From assembly GCA_016218155.1 (NCBI GenBank), contig JACREQ010000011.1, forward strand, positions 62,001-126,000: DNA of 64,000 nt, read 5' to 3'. Below are positions 44,064-52,449 of the stretch, piece by piece. This DNA is from Bacteroidia bacterium. Lineage in GTDB: Bacteria > Bacteroidota > Bacteroidia > Bacteroidales > GWA2-32-17. A program made the position numbers and the translations under genes. The notes beneath the pieces were generated by a model, which did no database searches, had not been told where the DNA came from, and saw only the letters and a program-made list of their open reading frames with translations. Every line of letters starts with the position of its first letter. Position 1 is the stretch's first letter.

Positions 44064-44187
44064 TATTCAAATTTATTCTTCTGGTTGTTTGGTTTTATTA
44101 AGTATTATTTCGAATGATTTAAATACTCTTTTAGATTGGTGAGAGCATGGCAATTAATCTAGTGTTATTTGTTTTAGTTAATGAATT

Positions 44188-44685
44188 TTACAATGCAATT
44201 TTATATCCTATACCCAATACTGCACTTGGTCCATCAATAGTTCTTGGTGGTCCATAAGGAGATTCAATTTTTCCGCCGGTACCATAACCTATTCCTAATT
44301 CAAGAAATAATTTTTTAGATTTCACCAAATTTATTTTTCCGCCAGCATTTATTATTAATCCTGAAATAACATCCTCATAACTATAATAGTAAGTTACATA
44401 AGTTGATTTACCGTAAACTCCATAACCTATATTAATAAATAGCCATTTAGCACTAGCTTGTAGTCCAATTTCATAAGCAAACATTCCGCTAATTGTTCCA
44501 GCTCCAACCATTACACCTGTACCTTTGTAACCCAGTACAGTTTTAAAACCCATTATTCCATAGTTTGGACCAACACCAATTCCAATATCTATTATTGAAT
44601 TTGGATAAGAATTTATATGTATTTCCTGACCATAAGAAATTTTAATAATCAAAAAAAATAATACTATTAATAAAAACCTTTTCAT
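44188..44685 (-). CDS. Small predicted outer-membrane beta-barrel protein
   Basis: The 165-residue product has a signal peptide (ending KISYGQ) and Gly- and aromatic-rich alternating strands (GIGVGPNYGIMGFKTVLGYKG, GYGVYGKSTYVTYYYSY, LELGIGYGTGG, LGIGYKIAL). This is compatible with an 8-strand barrel. No specific family was recognised. It starts 7 bases after 44693-45319 and closes the unit begun at 46661. Confidence 0.65.
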   Translation of the reverse strand: MKRFLLIVLFFLIIKISYGQEIHINSYPNSIIDIGIGVGPNYGIMGFKTVLGYKGTGVMVGAGTISGMFAYEIGLQASAKWLFINIGYGVYGKSTYVTYYYSYEDVISGLIINAGGKINLVKSKKLFLELGIGYGTGGKIESPYGPPRTIDGPSAVLGIGYKIAL

Positions 44686-44692
44686 AATATGT

Positions 44693-45319
44693 TTATTTAG
44701 TTCTAATTGTTTTTTTTAGATTACCATTTCTAAAATGTTGAACATATAAAATATTTGCATTTGGATCATACACTATTCTGGTACCATAACCATTGACCAG
44801 TGTTCCTTTTTCTAAAGGGTTGCCATTTTTATCGTAATTTGATATTACTTCCCAGAATTTATCTTTGTTAAACATTATTTCTGACCAAAGTTGTCCGTTT
44901 TCAAAATACATTTTAGCAATACTATCAATTTTATCGTTTTTGTAGTAACAATCAAGTTGAACTTTGTTATTTACATAAAATGTTTTAGAATGTCCGTTTA
45001 ATCTATTATGTAATGTAGTCTTTTCAAAATTAATATGTCCATCAATATTATATTCTTTTGTTAAGGTAATATTGTTTAATGGATCTTGTGCATCTAATTT
45101 ATTGAAACCATATTTATTCTTTCTATAATACCATACATTATAATTTACAAATTTACCTTTAATGTAAAACTCTTCAAACTTAATTTGTTCATTTTTTTTC
45201 TTGTATCGAACAATCATTGAGTCAGAGTTTGCGGTATATACTGTATCTATTTTATATTGACATAATGCATCCTGATATATTAGTAGGCTTAAACTGATTA
45301 ATAATAAAATTTGTCTCAT
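44693..45319 (-). CDS. Secreted MORN/YwqK-like repeat protein
   Basis: The 208-residue product has a signal peptide (ending ALCQ) and repeated short motifs of the MORN_2/YwqK type, for example YNIDGHINFEKTTLHNRLNG, YFENGQLWSEIMFNKDK and DKNGNPLEKGTLVNGYG. Such proteins occur widely in Bacteroidota; a general role has not been shown here. It belongs to the 46661-44188 unit. Confidence 0.72.
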   Translation of the reverse strand: MRQILLLISLSLLIYQDALCQYKIDTVYTANSDSMIVRYKKKNEQIKFEEFYIKGKFVNYNVWYYRKNKYGFNKLDAQDPLNNITLTKEYNIDGHINFEKTTLHNRLNGHSKTFYVNNKVQLDCYYKNDKIDSIAKMYFENGQLWSEIMFNKDKFWEVISNYDKNGNPLEKGTLVNGYGTRIVYDPNANILYVQHFRNGNLKKTIRTK

Positions 45320-45350
45320 AATAGTTATGCTTTTTATTCAAGAATATTCC

Positions 45351-45692
45351 TTAATTTTTAGCAGTTATTTTATGTATTAAAAAACCAAGTAATGCTCCAA
45401 GAATAGTTGTCATTATAGAAATAGGAATTAATGCTTTAGGTTCTTGCCATCCGATAAGTATAGCGCAAGGAATAAGTGCTAAAAATGAAATTATAATTCC
45501 TTTTAAAATAGAATTTATTTTTAGCTCAACAGTTGATATTAAGAAACCAATAATTACCCACATCGAAAATGCAGATATATTTGCATCCCAGGTTAATTTT
45601 TGAATTATCATAGGTGTTACATCAATAATTCCTGCAACTATTCCTAGCAGTATTCCTATTGTAGCTTTTTTCATAATATTATTATTTTTCAT
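45351..45692 (-). CDS. Small integral membrane protein, four helices
   Basis: The 113-residue product contains about four hydrophobic helices (around residues 8-28, 38-58, 63-83 and 88-108). Another ATG six codons in (45674) is an equally good start. No family was recognised. It lies between the WG-TonB gene (45 bases) and the MORN-like gene (31 bases). Confidence 0.6.
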   Translation of the reverse strand: MKNNNIMKKATIGILLGIVAGIIDVTPMIIQKLTWDANISAFSMWVIIGFLISTVELKINSILKGIIISFLALIPCAILIGWQEPKALIPISIMTTILGALLGFLIHKITAKN

Positions 45693-45737
45693 AGTATTGT
45701 TTGTGAATTGTCGTAAGTGAGTTATAGAATTTATTAT

Positions 45738-46661
45738 TTAGTAAAGCCTATAATTTATTGGTATTATAAAACTAACTTTAACTTCTTTTCCATTTTGTAT
45801 TCCTGGTTTCCATATAGGCAGTGCTTTTATTACTCTAATGGATTCCTTATTTAATAATGGATGCGCAGGGTTATAAATAGAAACATCAGTCACGTTTCCA
45901 TTCTTATTAATAATAAATTGTACAAACACTTTCCCTTGAATGCCCTCAGACTTAAGTGACTCAGGGTATTTTACAGAATGAGAAATACGATTCAATAATT
46001 CTATTTCACCTCCCGGATATTCTGGTTTAATTTCTAAAGAATCAATGATTAAATATTTTGATTTATTTTCTGTTGATTTGAATTCTAAACTACCGTTTGA
46101 TGTTAAAATATAATTATCTTTGTTAATTGTTACATAAATTGTATCGGAGTCGGATTTATATACACTGGAAAACCATTTGTCTCCCAATAATTCATCTTTT
46201 GAGTTTATGATTCCAAAAATAAATACGTTAGTACCGTATTTGTTTGTATCAGGATTATACTTTCTTACAATAGCTTTTCCGCCCAAAAAGCTTTCTGCAT
46301 AATCATATTTATAATCAATTACTACTTCTCCTTTATTATTTATAAAACCATACTTTTTATTTATAGAAACACAGGCAAGTCCTTCTGAGTAAGGCCATGC
46401 ATCATAAAATGTTTTATTAAAAACATTTTGCCCTAAAGTATCTATAAAATGAAAAATAGCTTCATTTTCAACTACTGCAAAACCTTCACTAAATGGTTCG
46501 GCATATGTATATTTATAAGGAATAATTTTTTTCCCTTTATTGTTAACATAGCCATATTTTTTCCCGTTATGTTTTAAAGCAAGTTTTTTAATTTGCGATT
46601 CAGATTTTAGAGTAGTAGTAACAATTAAAAAAAATATAAGAAGTAACCTTATTGTGTTCAT
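45738..46661 (-). CDS. Secreted WG-repeat protein with TonB C-terminal domain
   Basis: The 307-residue product has a signal peptide (ending KSESQ), WG-type repeats (KKYGYVNNKGKKIIPYKYTY and KYGFINNKGEVVIDYKYDY, with SEGFAVV/SEGLACV) and a C-terminal TonB-like domain (PEYPGGEIELLNRI, YPESLKSEGIQGKVFVQFII, IWKPGIQNGKEVKVSF). TonB C-terminal domains transmit force to outer-membrane receptors; here the domain lacks an inner-membrane anchor and Pro-rich linker, so a periplasmic non-canonical role is more likely. It heads an operon with the next three genes. Confidence 0.85.
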   Translation of the reverse strand: MNTIRLLLIFFLIVTTTLKSESQIKKLALKHNGKKYGYVNNKGKKIIPYKYTYAEPFSEGFAVVENEAIFHFIDTLGQNVFNKTFYDAWPYSEGLACVSINKKYGFINNKGEVVIDYKYDYAESFLGGKAIVRKYNPDTNKYGTNVFIFGIINSKDELLGDKWFSSVYKSDSDTIYVTINKDNYILTSNGSLEFKSTENKSKYLIIDSLEIKPEYPGGEIELLNRISHSVKYPESLKSEGIQGKVFVQFIINKNGNVTDVSIYNPAHPLLNKESIRVIKALPIWKPGIQNGKEVKVSFIIPINYRLY

Positions 46662-46710
46662 AAGAATTTTAATGTTGTTTATTTTTAAGCAATTTCTTTA
46701 TTAATGTAAA

Positions 46711-46740
46711 CAAAAATACGAATTAATTAAAATAAAACAA
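46711..46740 (-). promoter_or_regulatory. Promoter of the WG-TonB operon
   Basis: -7 box CAAAAATA (46711-46718; TATTTTTG on the minus strand), 19-base spacer, then CAA (46738-46740) as the -33 TTG. Confidence 0.6.
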
Positions 46741-46831
46741 GATAGTTTTGATTTGTTATTACTTCTGAAAGTGTATGTTCTGGTAAATTGAGTAAATAAT
46801 ATATTGCTTTGGAGAATGAGGATTATAAAAT

Positions 46832-46867
46832 AAAAAATTCTCACTTGCTACCAACAAGTGAGAATTT
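46832..46867 (-). terminator. Terminator of the PKD-T9SS gene
   Basis: Thirteen-base perfect arms AAATTCTCACTTG/CAAGTGAGAATTT (46835-46847 and 46855-46867) around a 7-base loop, with a T-run on the minus strand. Confidence 0.93.
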
Positions 46868-46892
46868 AAACTTAACCTAAACAAAAAATGTA

Positions 46893-47999
46893 TTATTTAA
46901 TTATAGTTAACTTAAGATAATATGCACGTTGTTTATTCTTAATAACTGCTATATAAATCCCATCGGAAATTGATGAAGGTATCTCAAACCTTGATGATGC
47001 AGGAACTTTTGTTTCCATAACAACTTTTCCAACTTTATCAATTAATATAAAAATATCGTCATCTTTTATTCCGTTTAACATTATGTAATTATTGGTAGGA
47101 TTCGGAAATATTGTAATTTTCTCAGAAGGAATTTCAGGGATTGAGAATAGTGCAGGAACAACAACATCCATACAGAAAGTATCCTTGCAGGCATTTCCAT
47201 CTGTCATTATTGAAGTTAAATACATGCAAACAACATACACTCCTGGAGCAGGATATAAATGTGAAGGATTTTGCAGGGTTGATGAGTTATTTCCACCTGA
47301 TGGAGGATCACCAAAATCCCATAAATAGCTTAATATATCTCCGGGATTAGAAGTTGACAAATCAGAAAATGTAACATTATATCCTGGTCCAACTGTATAG
47401 CTGAAGTTAGCATTTACATTGTTGCAGCTTGGAGCACACAAATGATGTGTCAGACAAAGATTATCAACTCTTACATCGGTACCTACAACACCAATTGTTT
47501 CGTTAACAATAACAAAGTCGGTAAAATTACCGGTGGCTGTAAAAACTGCCGGACAATTTGTATATGGCACAAAGCCATTAGTTGCTGAAATTACATCTAT
47601 TATCTGTGCCTGACCCGGTGAAAAGGAACCAGATAATAATTGAGCTACAGTTATACCGGGAGTTATAGCAGCAATTGTTAGTTTTGTATTAAATAATGAA
47701 CCTGTAAAAGGAAATTCAACACAATAACAAAGGCTGTAACACGAATCTCGTGTAAATGAAACAGGTTGTATAACTCCGCAACTACTATTGTTTGTAGCTT
47801 GCATTATTAGTGCTGTATCAATACAGCCGTTTTGAAAATTTAATACAAATGCAGTTGTAACCTGACCATATTGTGACCAGGAGGTCATGTTTGAAGAAAA
47901 CTGTGGGTTTGAAATTTGATTTCCCGGACAGGTAGATTGTGCGCTTGTTATTAAAATATTAAATAACAGCACTATTACAAGAGTAGATATTTTTTTCAT
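46893..47999 (-). CDS. T9SS cargo protein with PKD domain
   Basis: The 368-residue product has a signal peptide (ending SAQ), an N-terminal carbohydrate-binding-like beta domain rich in Cys (about 22-195), a PKD domain (NVNANFSYTVGPGYNVTFSD...YLWDFGDP...PAPGVYVVCMYL) and a type A sorting domain (ITIFPNPTNNYIMLNG to YLKLTIIK). It is expected at the cell surface; the ligand is unknown. It is terminated by a strong hairpin. Confidence 0.88.
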   Translation of the reverse strand: MKKISTLVIVLLFNILITSAQSTCPGNQISNPQFSSNMTSWSQYGQVTTAFVLNFQNGCIDTALIMQATNNSSCGVIQPVSFTRDSCYSLCYCVEFPFTGSLFNTKLTIAAITPGITVAQLLSGSFSPGQAQIIDVISATNGFVPYTNCPAVFTATGNFTDFVIVNETIGVVGTDVRVDNLCLTHHLCAPSCNNVNANFSYTVGPGYNVTFSDLSTSNPGDILSYLWDFGDPPSGGNNSSTLQNPSHLYPAPGVYVVCMYLTSIMTDGNACKDTFCMDVVVPALFSIPEIPSEKITIFPNPTNNYIMLNGIKDDDIFILIDKVGKVVMETKVPASSRFEIPSSISDGIYIAVIKNKQRAYYLKLTIIK

Positions 48000-48174
48000 A
48001 ATTACTTTTTTATATAAATTTACGATATGAGAAAGGCGAAAGCTAATTATTTAGAATAATTCTAAATAAAAATAACTTTTTTTAACATTTTATAAATGGG
48101 CAATGTTTTGAAAATATGTAAGTGTCGGAAAATTAGAGTATTTTATAAGAGTGTGATTTTGTAAAAGGCCTTTT

Positions 48175-48810
48175 TCATTTTTTTACAGTAACTCTTTTAA
48201 TTCCTAAATATTCATAAAGACTAGGATCAACTGCAATGTTGTTTTTGTTTTTAATATTTTTAATCACGTTAAAATCGTGATCTTTAAAAAATGGGTCATT
48301 AAATAATGAGTTTATATTCTGCCCTGCATAAAATATCTTACCAACATAATGAGAACATTCGTATTTGTTGTTAAGCTTTTTTCTTGACAAACTGTAATTC
48401 ATTAAAGAATTAAACAGAGTAGAATAACCGATACAATTTGCTTTACCAGTTTTAATAATAGTAGGAGGGTCGGAGGAGCATTTGTCGAAAGTGAAATTTA
48501 AAATATTCTTAGTTTGTTCCAGATTAAAATCAATTATTTCATTTATTTCAGCATCTTTATTTTGGTCAAGCCATATGTCTATAATAGTTTTTAGTGAATC
48601 GTTTTTTAATTTGTCAGTTTTTCTGGTTTTTATAATTGAATAGCTTAATAATGGGTATTTAATAGGGGATTCATCATTTGTTTTTATCTCACTATTTTTG
48701 TTGTCTTTTTGTTTATTCTTGTCAGCTTTGTTATCCTCACTGCATGAAAATAGTATCAAAATAAAAATATTTAGTAGAAGTAAAAGGTATTTGTTTTTTA
48801 AATAAAGCAT
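48175..48810 (-). CDS. Transglutaminase-like lipoprotein
   Basis: The 211-residue product has a lipobox ending at Cys23 (LILFSCSED), a Lys/Asp-rich linker, and a transglutaminase/papain-like triad: Cys126 in KANCIGYSTLF, His178 in FKDHDFNVI and Asp195 in IAVDPSLYEYLG. Bacterial members are often proteases or amidases on the envelope. The spacing fits the fold, but the domain is short. It is the last gene of a three-gene unit starting at 49885 (gaps of 10 and 15 bases). Confidence 0.75.
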   Translation of the reverse strand: MLYLKNKYLLLLLNIFILILFSCSEDNKADKNKQKDNKNSEIKTNDESPIKYPLLSYSIIKTRKTDKLKNDSLKTIIDIWLDQNKDAEINEIIDFNLEQTKNILNFTFDKCSSDPPTIIKTGKANCIGYSTLFNSLMNYSLSRKKLNNKYECSHYVGKIFYAGQNINSLFNDPFFKDHDFNVIKNIKNKNNIAVDPSLYEYLGIKRVTVKK

Positions 48811-48825
48811 TTGACATTAAATAAT

Positions 48826-49311
48826 TTATTCTTTTTTCTTAATTGGTATCCAAATTTCCTCTTCAGAATCAGGGTCTTCGTTTTTATATTTTTCACCTAA
48901 AATCTCAAAATGTGGTCTGTTATCAAGTATGTATTCTGAATTTGGCAGCCATGTACCAAAAATATATTGAAATGTTTTGGGACCTGTATTTGCAGCACCT
49001 TTGTGAATAAATACAGCATAAAGTCCCCCCGGTAATGCATAAGTCTCCATTTTGTCAGGTATAATGTTAAATTCAGAAACTTCTATTGCTGCCCATTTTT
49101 CAAATTGTTTGTGAATGTCAAAATTTGTAAAATCGAAAGACTTATCATAAACCTGCATTGATATTAATTCATTATTTACGTTGTTTTTAATTTCTTTACG
49201 TCTAGGCATAAAACCACTCCAAAGTTCAAAGGTTTTATTTTCGGCAAATGACATAGTAATATGTTTGCCAATTAACTTTTTTTCTGAAATAATATTTATT
49301 GTAGGTAACAT
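48826..49311 (-). CDS. GyrI-like/AraC effector-binding domain protein
   Basis: The 161-residue product fits the GyrI-like small-molecule-binding domain: EKKLIGKHITMSF at the start, then ELWSGFMPRRKEI, YALPGGLYAVFIHKG, FQYIFGTWLPNSEY and RPHFEILGEKY, each at the expected position. There is no DNA-binding domain or signal peptide, so it is a stand-alone cytoplasmic binding protein. The ligand is unknown. It is flanked closely by a phosphatase and a transglutaminase-like lipoprotein in the same operon. Confidence 0.85.
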   Translation of the reverse strand: MLPTINIISEKKLIGKHITMSFAENKTFELWSGFMPRRKEIKNNVNNELISMQVYDKSFDFTNFDIHKQFEKWAAIEVSEFNIIPDKMETYALPGGLYAVFIHKGAANTGPKTFQYIFGTWLPNSEYILDNRPHFEILGEKYKNEDPDSEEEIWIPIKKKE

Positions 49312-49321
49312 ATTGCAGATT

Positions 49322-49885
49322 TTACTTATTAATATCCTGTTTTATTTTTTCAATGTCAATACTATTAAGCAATTCTAAGATATTTGGAAACCATTTTTCG
49401 TGGTATCCAAATCCTCCTTCCAGAAATTCTTTTATAGCTGCTTCTTTTGTCCAGCCACAATTCGTCATTCGATATACTGCAGCTATACATCCAGTTCTGT
49501 CTGATCCGTGTAAACAATGAATTAATGCCGGTTTTTTAGAATTGTTTATTGCTTTCATGCTTGTTACAATGTCTTCATAAGATATTGTCCATGTGTTAAT
49601 TTGGATATGCTTCAATTCAAGTTTTGTGTACTTTGCTTCGCATTTATCAGTTTTTTTATCTCTTAGATTTATGATTGTTTTTATTCCGACACTTTCAAGA
49701 TATTTCATGCCCTTTCTGTCTGGTTGTTCAGATCGGTATAAATTATCATCAATCTTGTATAAATTGTTAAGTTCTTTTGTTTCTATTTTATTAGCCCAAT
49801 CTGGTAAATTGTTATTAATGCTAATATTTGTAGTTTTACAGCCTGTTATTAAAATTAAAAGGGTATAAATTAAATATTTTTTCAT
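49322..49885 (-). CDS. Dual-specificity phosphatase-like lipoprotein
   Basis: The 187-residue product has a lipobox ending at Cys16 (LILITGCKT) and the protein tyrosine/dual-specificity phosphatase loop HCLHGSDRTG with Cys124 and Arg130 (CX5R). YRSEQPDRKGMKYLESVGI and TIINLRDKK match the DSP family found in bacteria. It may dephosphorylate proteins, inositol phosphates or lipids in the periplasm. It is the first gene of a three-gene operon with its own promoter. Confidence 0.88.
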   Translation of the reverse strand: MKKYLIYTLLILITGCKTTNISINNNLPDWANKIETKELNNLYKIDDNLYRSEQPDRKGMKYLESVGIKTIINLRDKKTDKCEAKYTKLELKHIQINTWTISYEDIVTSMKAINNSKKPALIHCLHGSDRTGCIAAVYRMTNCGWTKEAAIKEFLEGGFGYHEKWFPNILELLNSIDIEKIKQDINK

Positions 49886-49922
49886 TTGTAATTTGCAAAT
49901 AATTACGATTGTAATTCTTAAT

Positions 49923-49954
49923 CAAAATTAAGAATAATGATGAAATAAAGCAAA
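49923..49954 (-). promoter_or_regulatory. Promoter of the phosphatase operon
   Basis: On the minus strand TTTG-N20-TAATTTTG: -7 box CAAAATTA (49923-49930) and -33 CAAA (49951-49954). Confidence 0.7.
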
Positions 49955-50019
49955 ATAGCATTAAAAAAATCGATAAAAATTTATTAGTTATAATGTAAAT
50001 ATTTCATTTAAACAATTTA

Positions 50020-50027
50020 TATATTTG
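50020..50027 (+). promoter_or_regulatory. -7 box of the M28 peptidase gene
   Basis: TATATTTG matches TAnnTTTG, 34 bases before the ATG at 50062. No clear -33 element. Confidence 0.45.
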
Positions 50028-50061
50028 ATGTAAGTTTTAATTAAAATAATATTATTGTAAG

Positions 50062-51000
50062 ATGTATCATATAAGTATGTTAAAGTTCTTAAAATATATT
50101 TTTTGTTTATTTGTTTTTATATATAGCTTTAATTGTTCTTTTGCCGAAAACGTAGATACTTTGCGTATAAAATCTGACTTAAAAGCAATAGTAGAAACAA
50201 AAGATGCCAGAAACTATGTAAATCTTGAGGTACTTAATCAGGTTGCAGATTATATTAAAACTGAATTTCTAAAAACAAGTACCAGGGTAGAAGTTCAAGA
50301 GTTTCAGGTTGAGGGTGGTAATACTTATAAAAATATTATTTGTTCATTTGGTCCAGAGGATGCTCCCAGAACAATAATTGGTGCGCATTACGATGTGTGT
50401 GGAAACCAAAAAGGTGCCGATGATAATGCAACAGGTATTGTAGGTTTATTAGAAATTGCCAGAAATTTAAAAGGTGTTGAATTAAAAAATAGAATTGATC
50501 TTGTAGCGTATTCTCTAGAAGAGCCTCCATTCTTTAAAACAGAATCAATGGGAAGTTATATACATGCCAAATCTTTACATGATAAAAAAGTTATTGTGAA
50601 AGGTATGATATGCCTTGAAATGATTGGGTATTTTTCCGATATTAAGAAATCCCAGAATTATCCTGTTGGATTTTTGAAGATATTTTATGGAAATAAAGGG
50701 AATTACATAACTGTTGTTAAGAAATTCTGCAGTGGTTCGTTTACAAGGAAATTTAATAGAAAATTTAAACACCAGAATATAGTAAGAACTAAAACATTTA
50801 CAGGTCCAAAGTTTTTGCCAGGTGTTGATTTTTCGGATCATTTAAACTATTGGATATTTGGTTATAGTGCGTTAATGATTACCGATACTGCATTCTATAG
50901 AAATTTAAATTACCATACCAAAGCTGATACTATTGAAAAGCTAGATATAAAGCGAATGTCGTTAGTTATTGAATCTGTATTAAAAGTATTAACCTTATAA
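50062..51000 (+). CDS. Secreted M28-family aminopeptidase
   Basis: The 312-residue product has a signal peptide (ending CSFAEN) and M28 zinc ligands: His109 and Asp111 in IIGAHYDVCG, Asp120/121 in GADDNATG, Glu153/154 in SLEEPPF, CLEMIGYF, and a C-terminal His in NYHTKADT. M28 enzymes are di-zinc aminopeptidases or glutaminyl cyclases. ATG at 50077 (MLKFLKYIF) is an alternative start that would give a more compact signal peptide. It is divergent from the phosphatase operon. Confidence 0.9.
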   Translation: MYHISMLKFLKYIFCLFVFIYSFNCSFAENVDTLRIKSDLKAIVETKDARNYVNLEVLNQVADYIKTEFLKTSTRVEVQEFQVEGGNTYKNIICSFGPEDAPRTIIGAHYDVCGNQKGADDNATGIVGLLEIARNLKGVELKNRIDLVAYSLEEPPFFKTESMGSYIHAKSLHDKKVIVKGMICLEMIGYFSDIKKSQNYPVGFLKIFYGNKGNYITVVKKFCSGSFTRKFNRKFKHQNIVRTKTFTGPKFLPGVDFSDHLNYWIFGYSALMITDTAFYRNLNYHTKADTIEKLDIKRMSLVIESVLKVLTL

Positions 51001-51026
51001 TGCTTTTTTGCGTAGATGCTGAATTG

Positions 51027-52316
51027 TTATTTTGAAACTATTAGCTTTTTTGTGAAGATTTGTTTATCTATAACAATATTTACAATATAAACTCCGGTGA
51101 TAAAATATTTTGAATTTACATTAAATTGCTTTTTAGCTGAATCTTCATAAACCAGATTACCTAAAACATCATAAATCATTACGTGGCTGTCTTTATTGCC
51201 GGTGTTTATAACAAAGAAATCGCTTGTCGGATTTGGAAATATATTAATGTCATTATCATGTAATGTTATTGAATTATTTAAAATAGTTCCTGTAACATAA
51301 ACCGGTGCAGACCATAAGTAATCATTATCTGCCTGTAATGCCCGAATAAATACCCATTCATCATTAGTCAGATTTAAATTAAAAGTTGTATCGATATTTC
51401 CATTATGTGTGCCAAGATTCATTATTACACCGTTTTTTGTAACTAATTCGATTGAAGACCATGATTCATTATCCATATCAGATAAGTTCAAGTGAAGCGC
51501 CATAGAGGGTTGAATTTGTTGTTGGCTACCCATTGGCACTCCGTTTAAATCTATCCATATTTTAGCATTTTTATCCATTGTTGCAAAGGTTCTTCCTGCG
51601 CTTATTGCTTCAAACAAAGAATTTCTTGAAAGAGTTGTAGCCCATATTCCTGCTCTGCCATCATTTTTTGTTCCCCAATCTGCAGAATGATTATCCTGAT
51701 TCCATACCGGTGATAAATGCCACCCTTTTCTTAGTGCAAATTCATACCAGTCTGTAGCTTGTTGTACGTTTTGAAACTCTACTATAGGGAAGGCAATATC
51801 TGTTGTAGTGTTAAGGTATTCAAAGTCGTTCCAGTTTGTGAAATATGCTTCGTCTCCGGGATGATTAAATTGTGCGAGGGCAGGAGAATTATTAAGAATC
51901 CAGTTAATAAAAGCAGGAAAGTCTTCATAATACCATAATGCAGTAATGTCATTAATAATATTTGTTGTATTTAAAACGTTTACATGCCCGTGTAGTGGAG
52001 ATCCCCATTCCCATCCGGCAATAGCTACAAAAGTTCCGTTTACTGTTGCATTGTCAGCTTCATTTTTATTGTAATACCATTCTAGAAAATCAATTTGCTC
52101 TACATGGTCTGATACAGCTAAGAAATCAAGTCCTGCTGTATATCTTGCATAATTATAAGCATCCTGTGGCTCATTCATGCCATCTGAATTGGATGTGTGA
52201 GAATGAAGATTGCCATAGTAAGATTGAAATATTCCTTGGGCAATCGTTTTCAAAGGGAATAAGTATATTATGAACAAAGCGAATAGTATACGATTTGTAA
52301 ATAATTTTTTAAACAT
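51027..52316 (-). CDS. PHP-type metallohydrolase (CehA/McbA-like) exported by T9SS
   Basis: The 429-residue product has a signal peptide (ending KTIAQG), a PHP domain with metal ligands His38 and His40 in NLHSHTSNSDG, Asp70-His71 in VSDHVEQ, and further histidines in FNHPGDEAYF and WNQDNHSADW. A beta domain follows and then a type A sorting domain (INIFPNPTSDFFVINT to KKLIVSK). PHP enzymes of this branch are phosphoesterases or carbamate/amide hydrolases. Surface display through T9SS is inferred from the C-terminal domain. Confidence 0.9.
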   Translation of the reverse strand: MFKKLFTNRILFALFIIYLFPLKTIAQGIFQSYYGNLHSHTSNSDGMNEPQDAYNYARYTAGLDFLAVSDHVEQIDFLEWYYNKNEADNATVNGTFVAIAGWEWGSPLHGHVNVLNTTNIINDITALWYYEDFPAFINWILNNSPALAQFNHPGDEAYFTNWNDFEYLNTTTDIAFPIVEFQNVQQATDWYEFALRKGWHLSPVWNQDNHSADWGTKNDGRAGIWATTLSRNSLFEAISAGRTFATMDKNAKIWIDLNGVPMGSQQQIQPSMALHLNLSDMDNESWSSIELVTKNGVIMNLGTHNGNIDTTFNLNLTNDEWVFIRALQADNDYLWSAPVYVTGTILNNSITLHDNDINIFPNPTSDFFVINTGNKDSHVMIYDVLGNLVYEDSAKKQFNVNSKYFITGVYIVNIVIDKQIFTKKLIVSK

Positions 52317-52449
52317 AATATTCTAATTTTAAAGTTTAAAAAATAAGTTATAGTGAATGTAACTTTTTGATTTAGCTAATTTAAAGAAATAATATCAATT
52401 ATGCCAATTTATTTTTGTTTAGTAATATTTTAAAAAAATTTATTTGTTA

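Noticed and set aside
43729-44142. Open frame on the plus strand (137 codons) opposite the four-helix membrane gene
   Set aside because: It mirrors the membrane gene in antisense, and the minus-strand gene has a better start and operon context.
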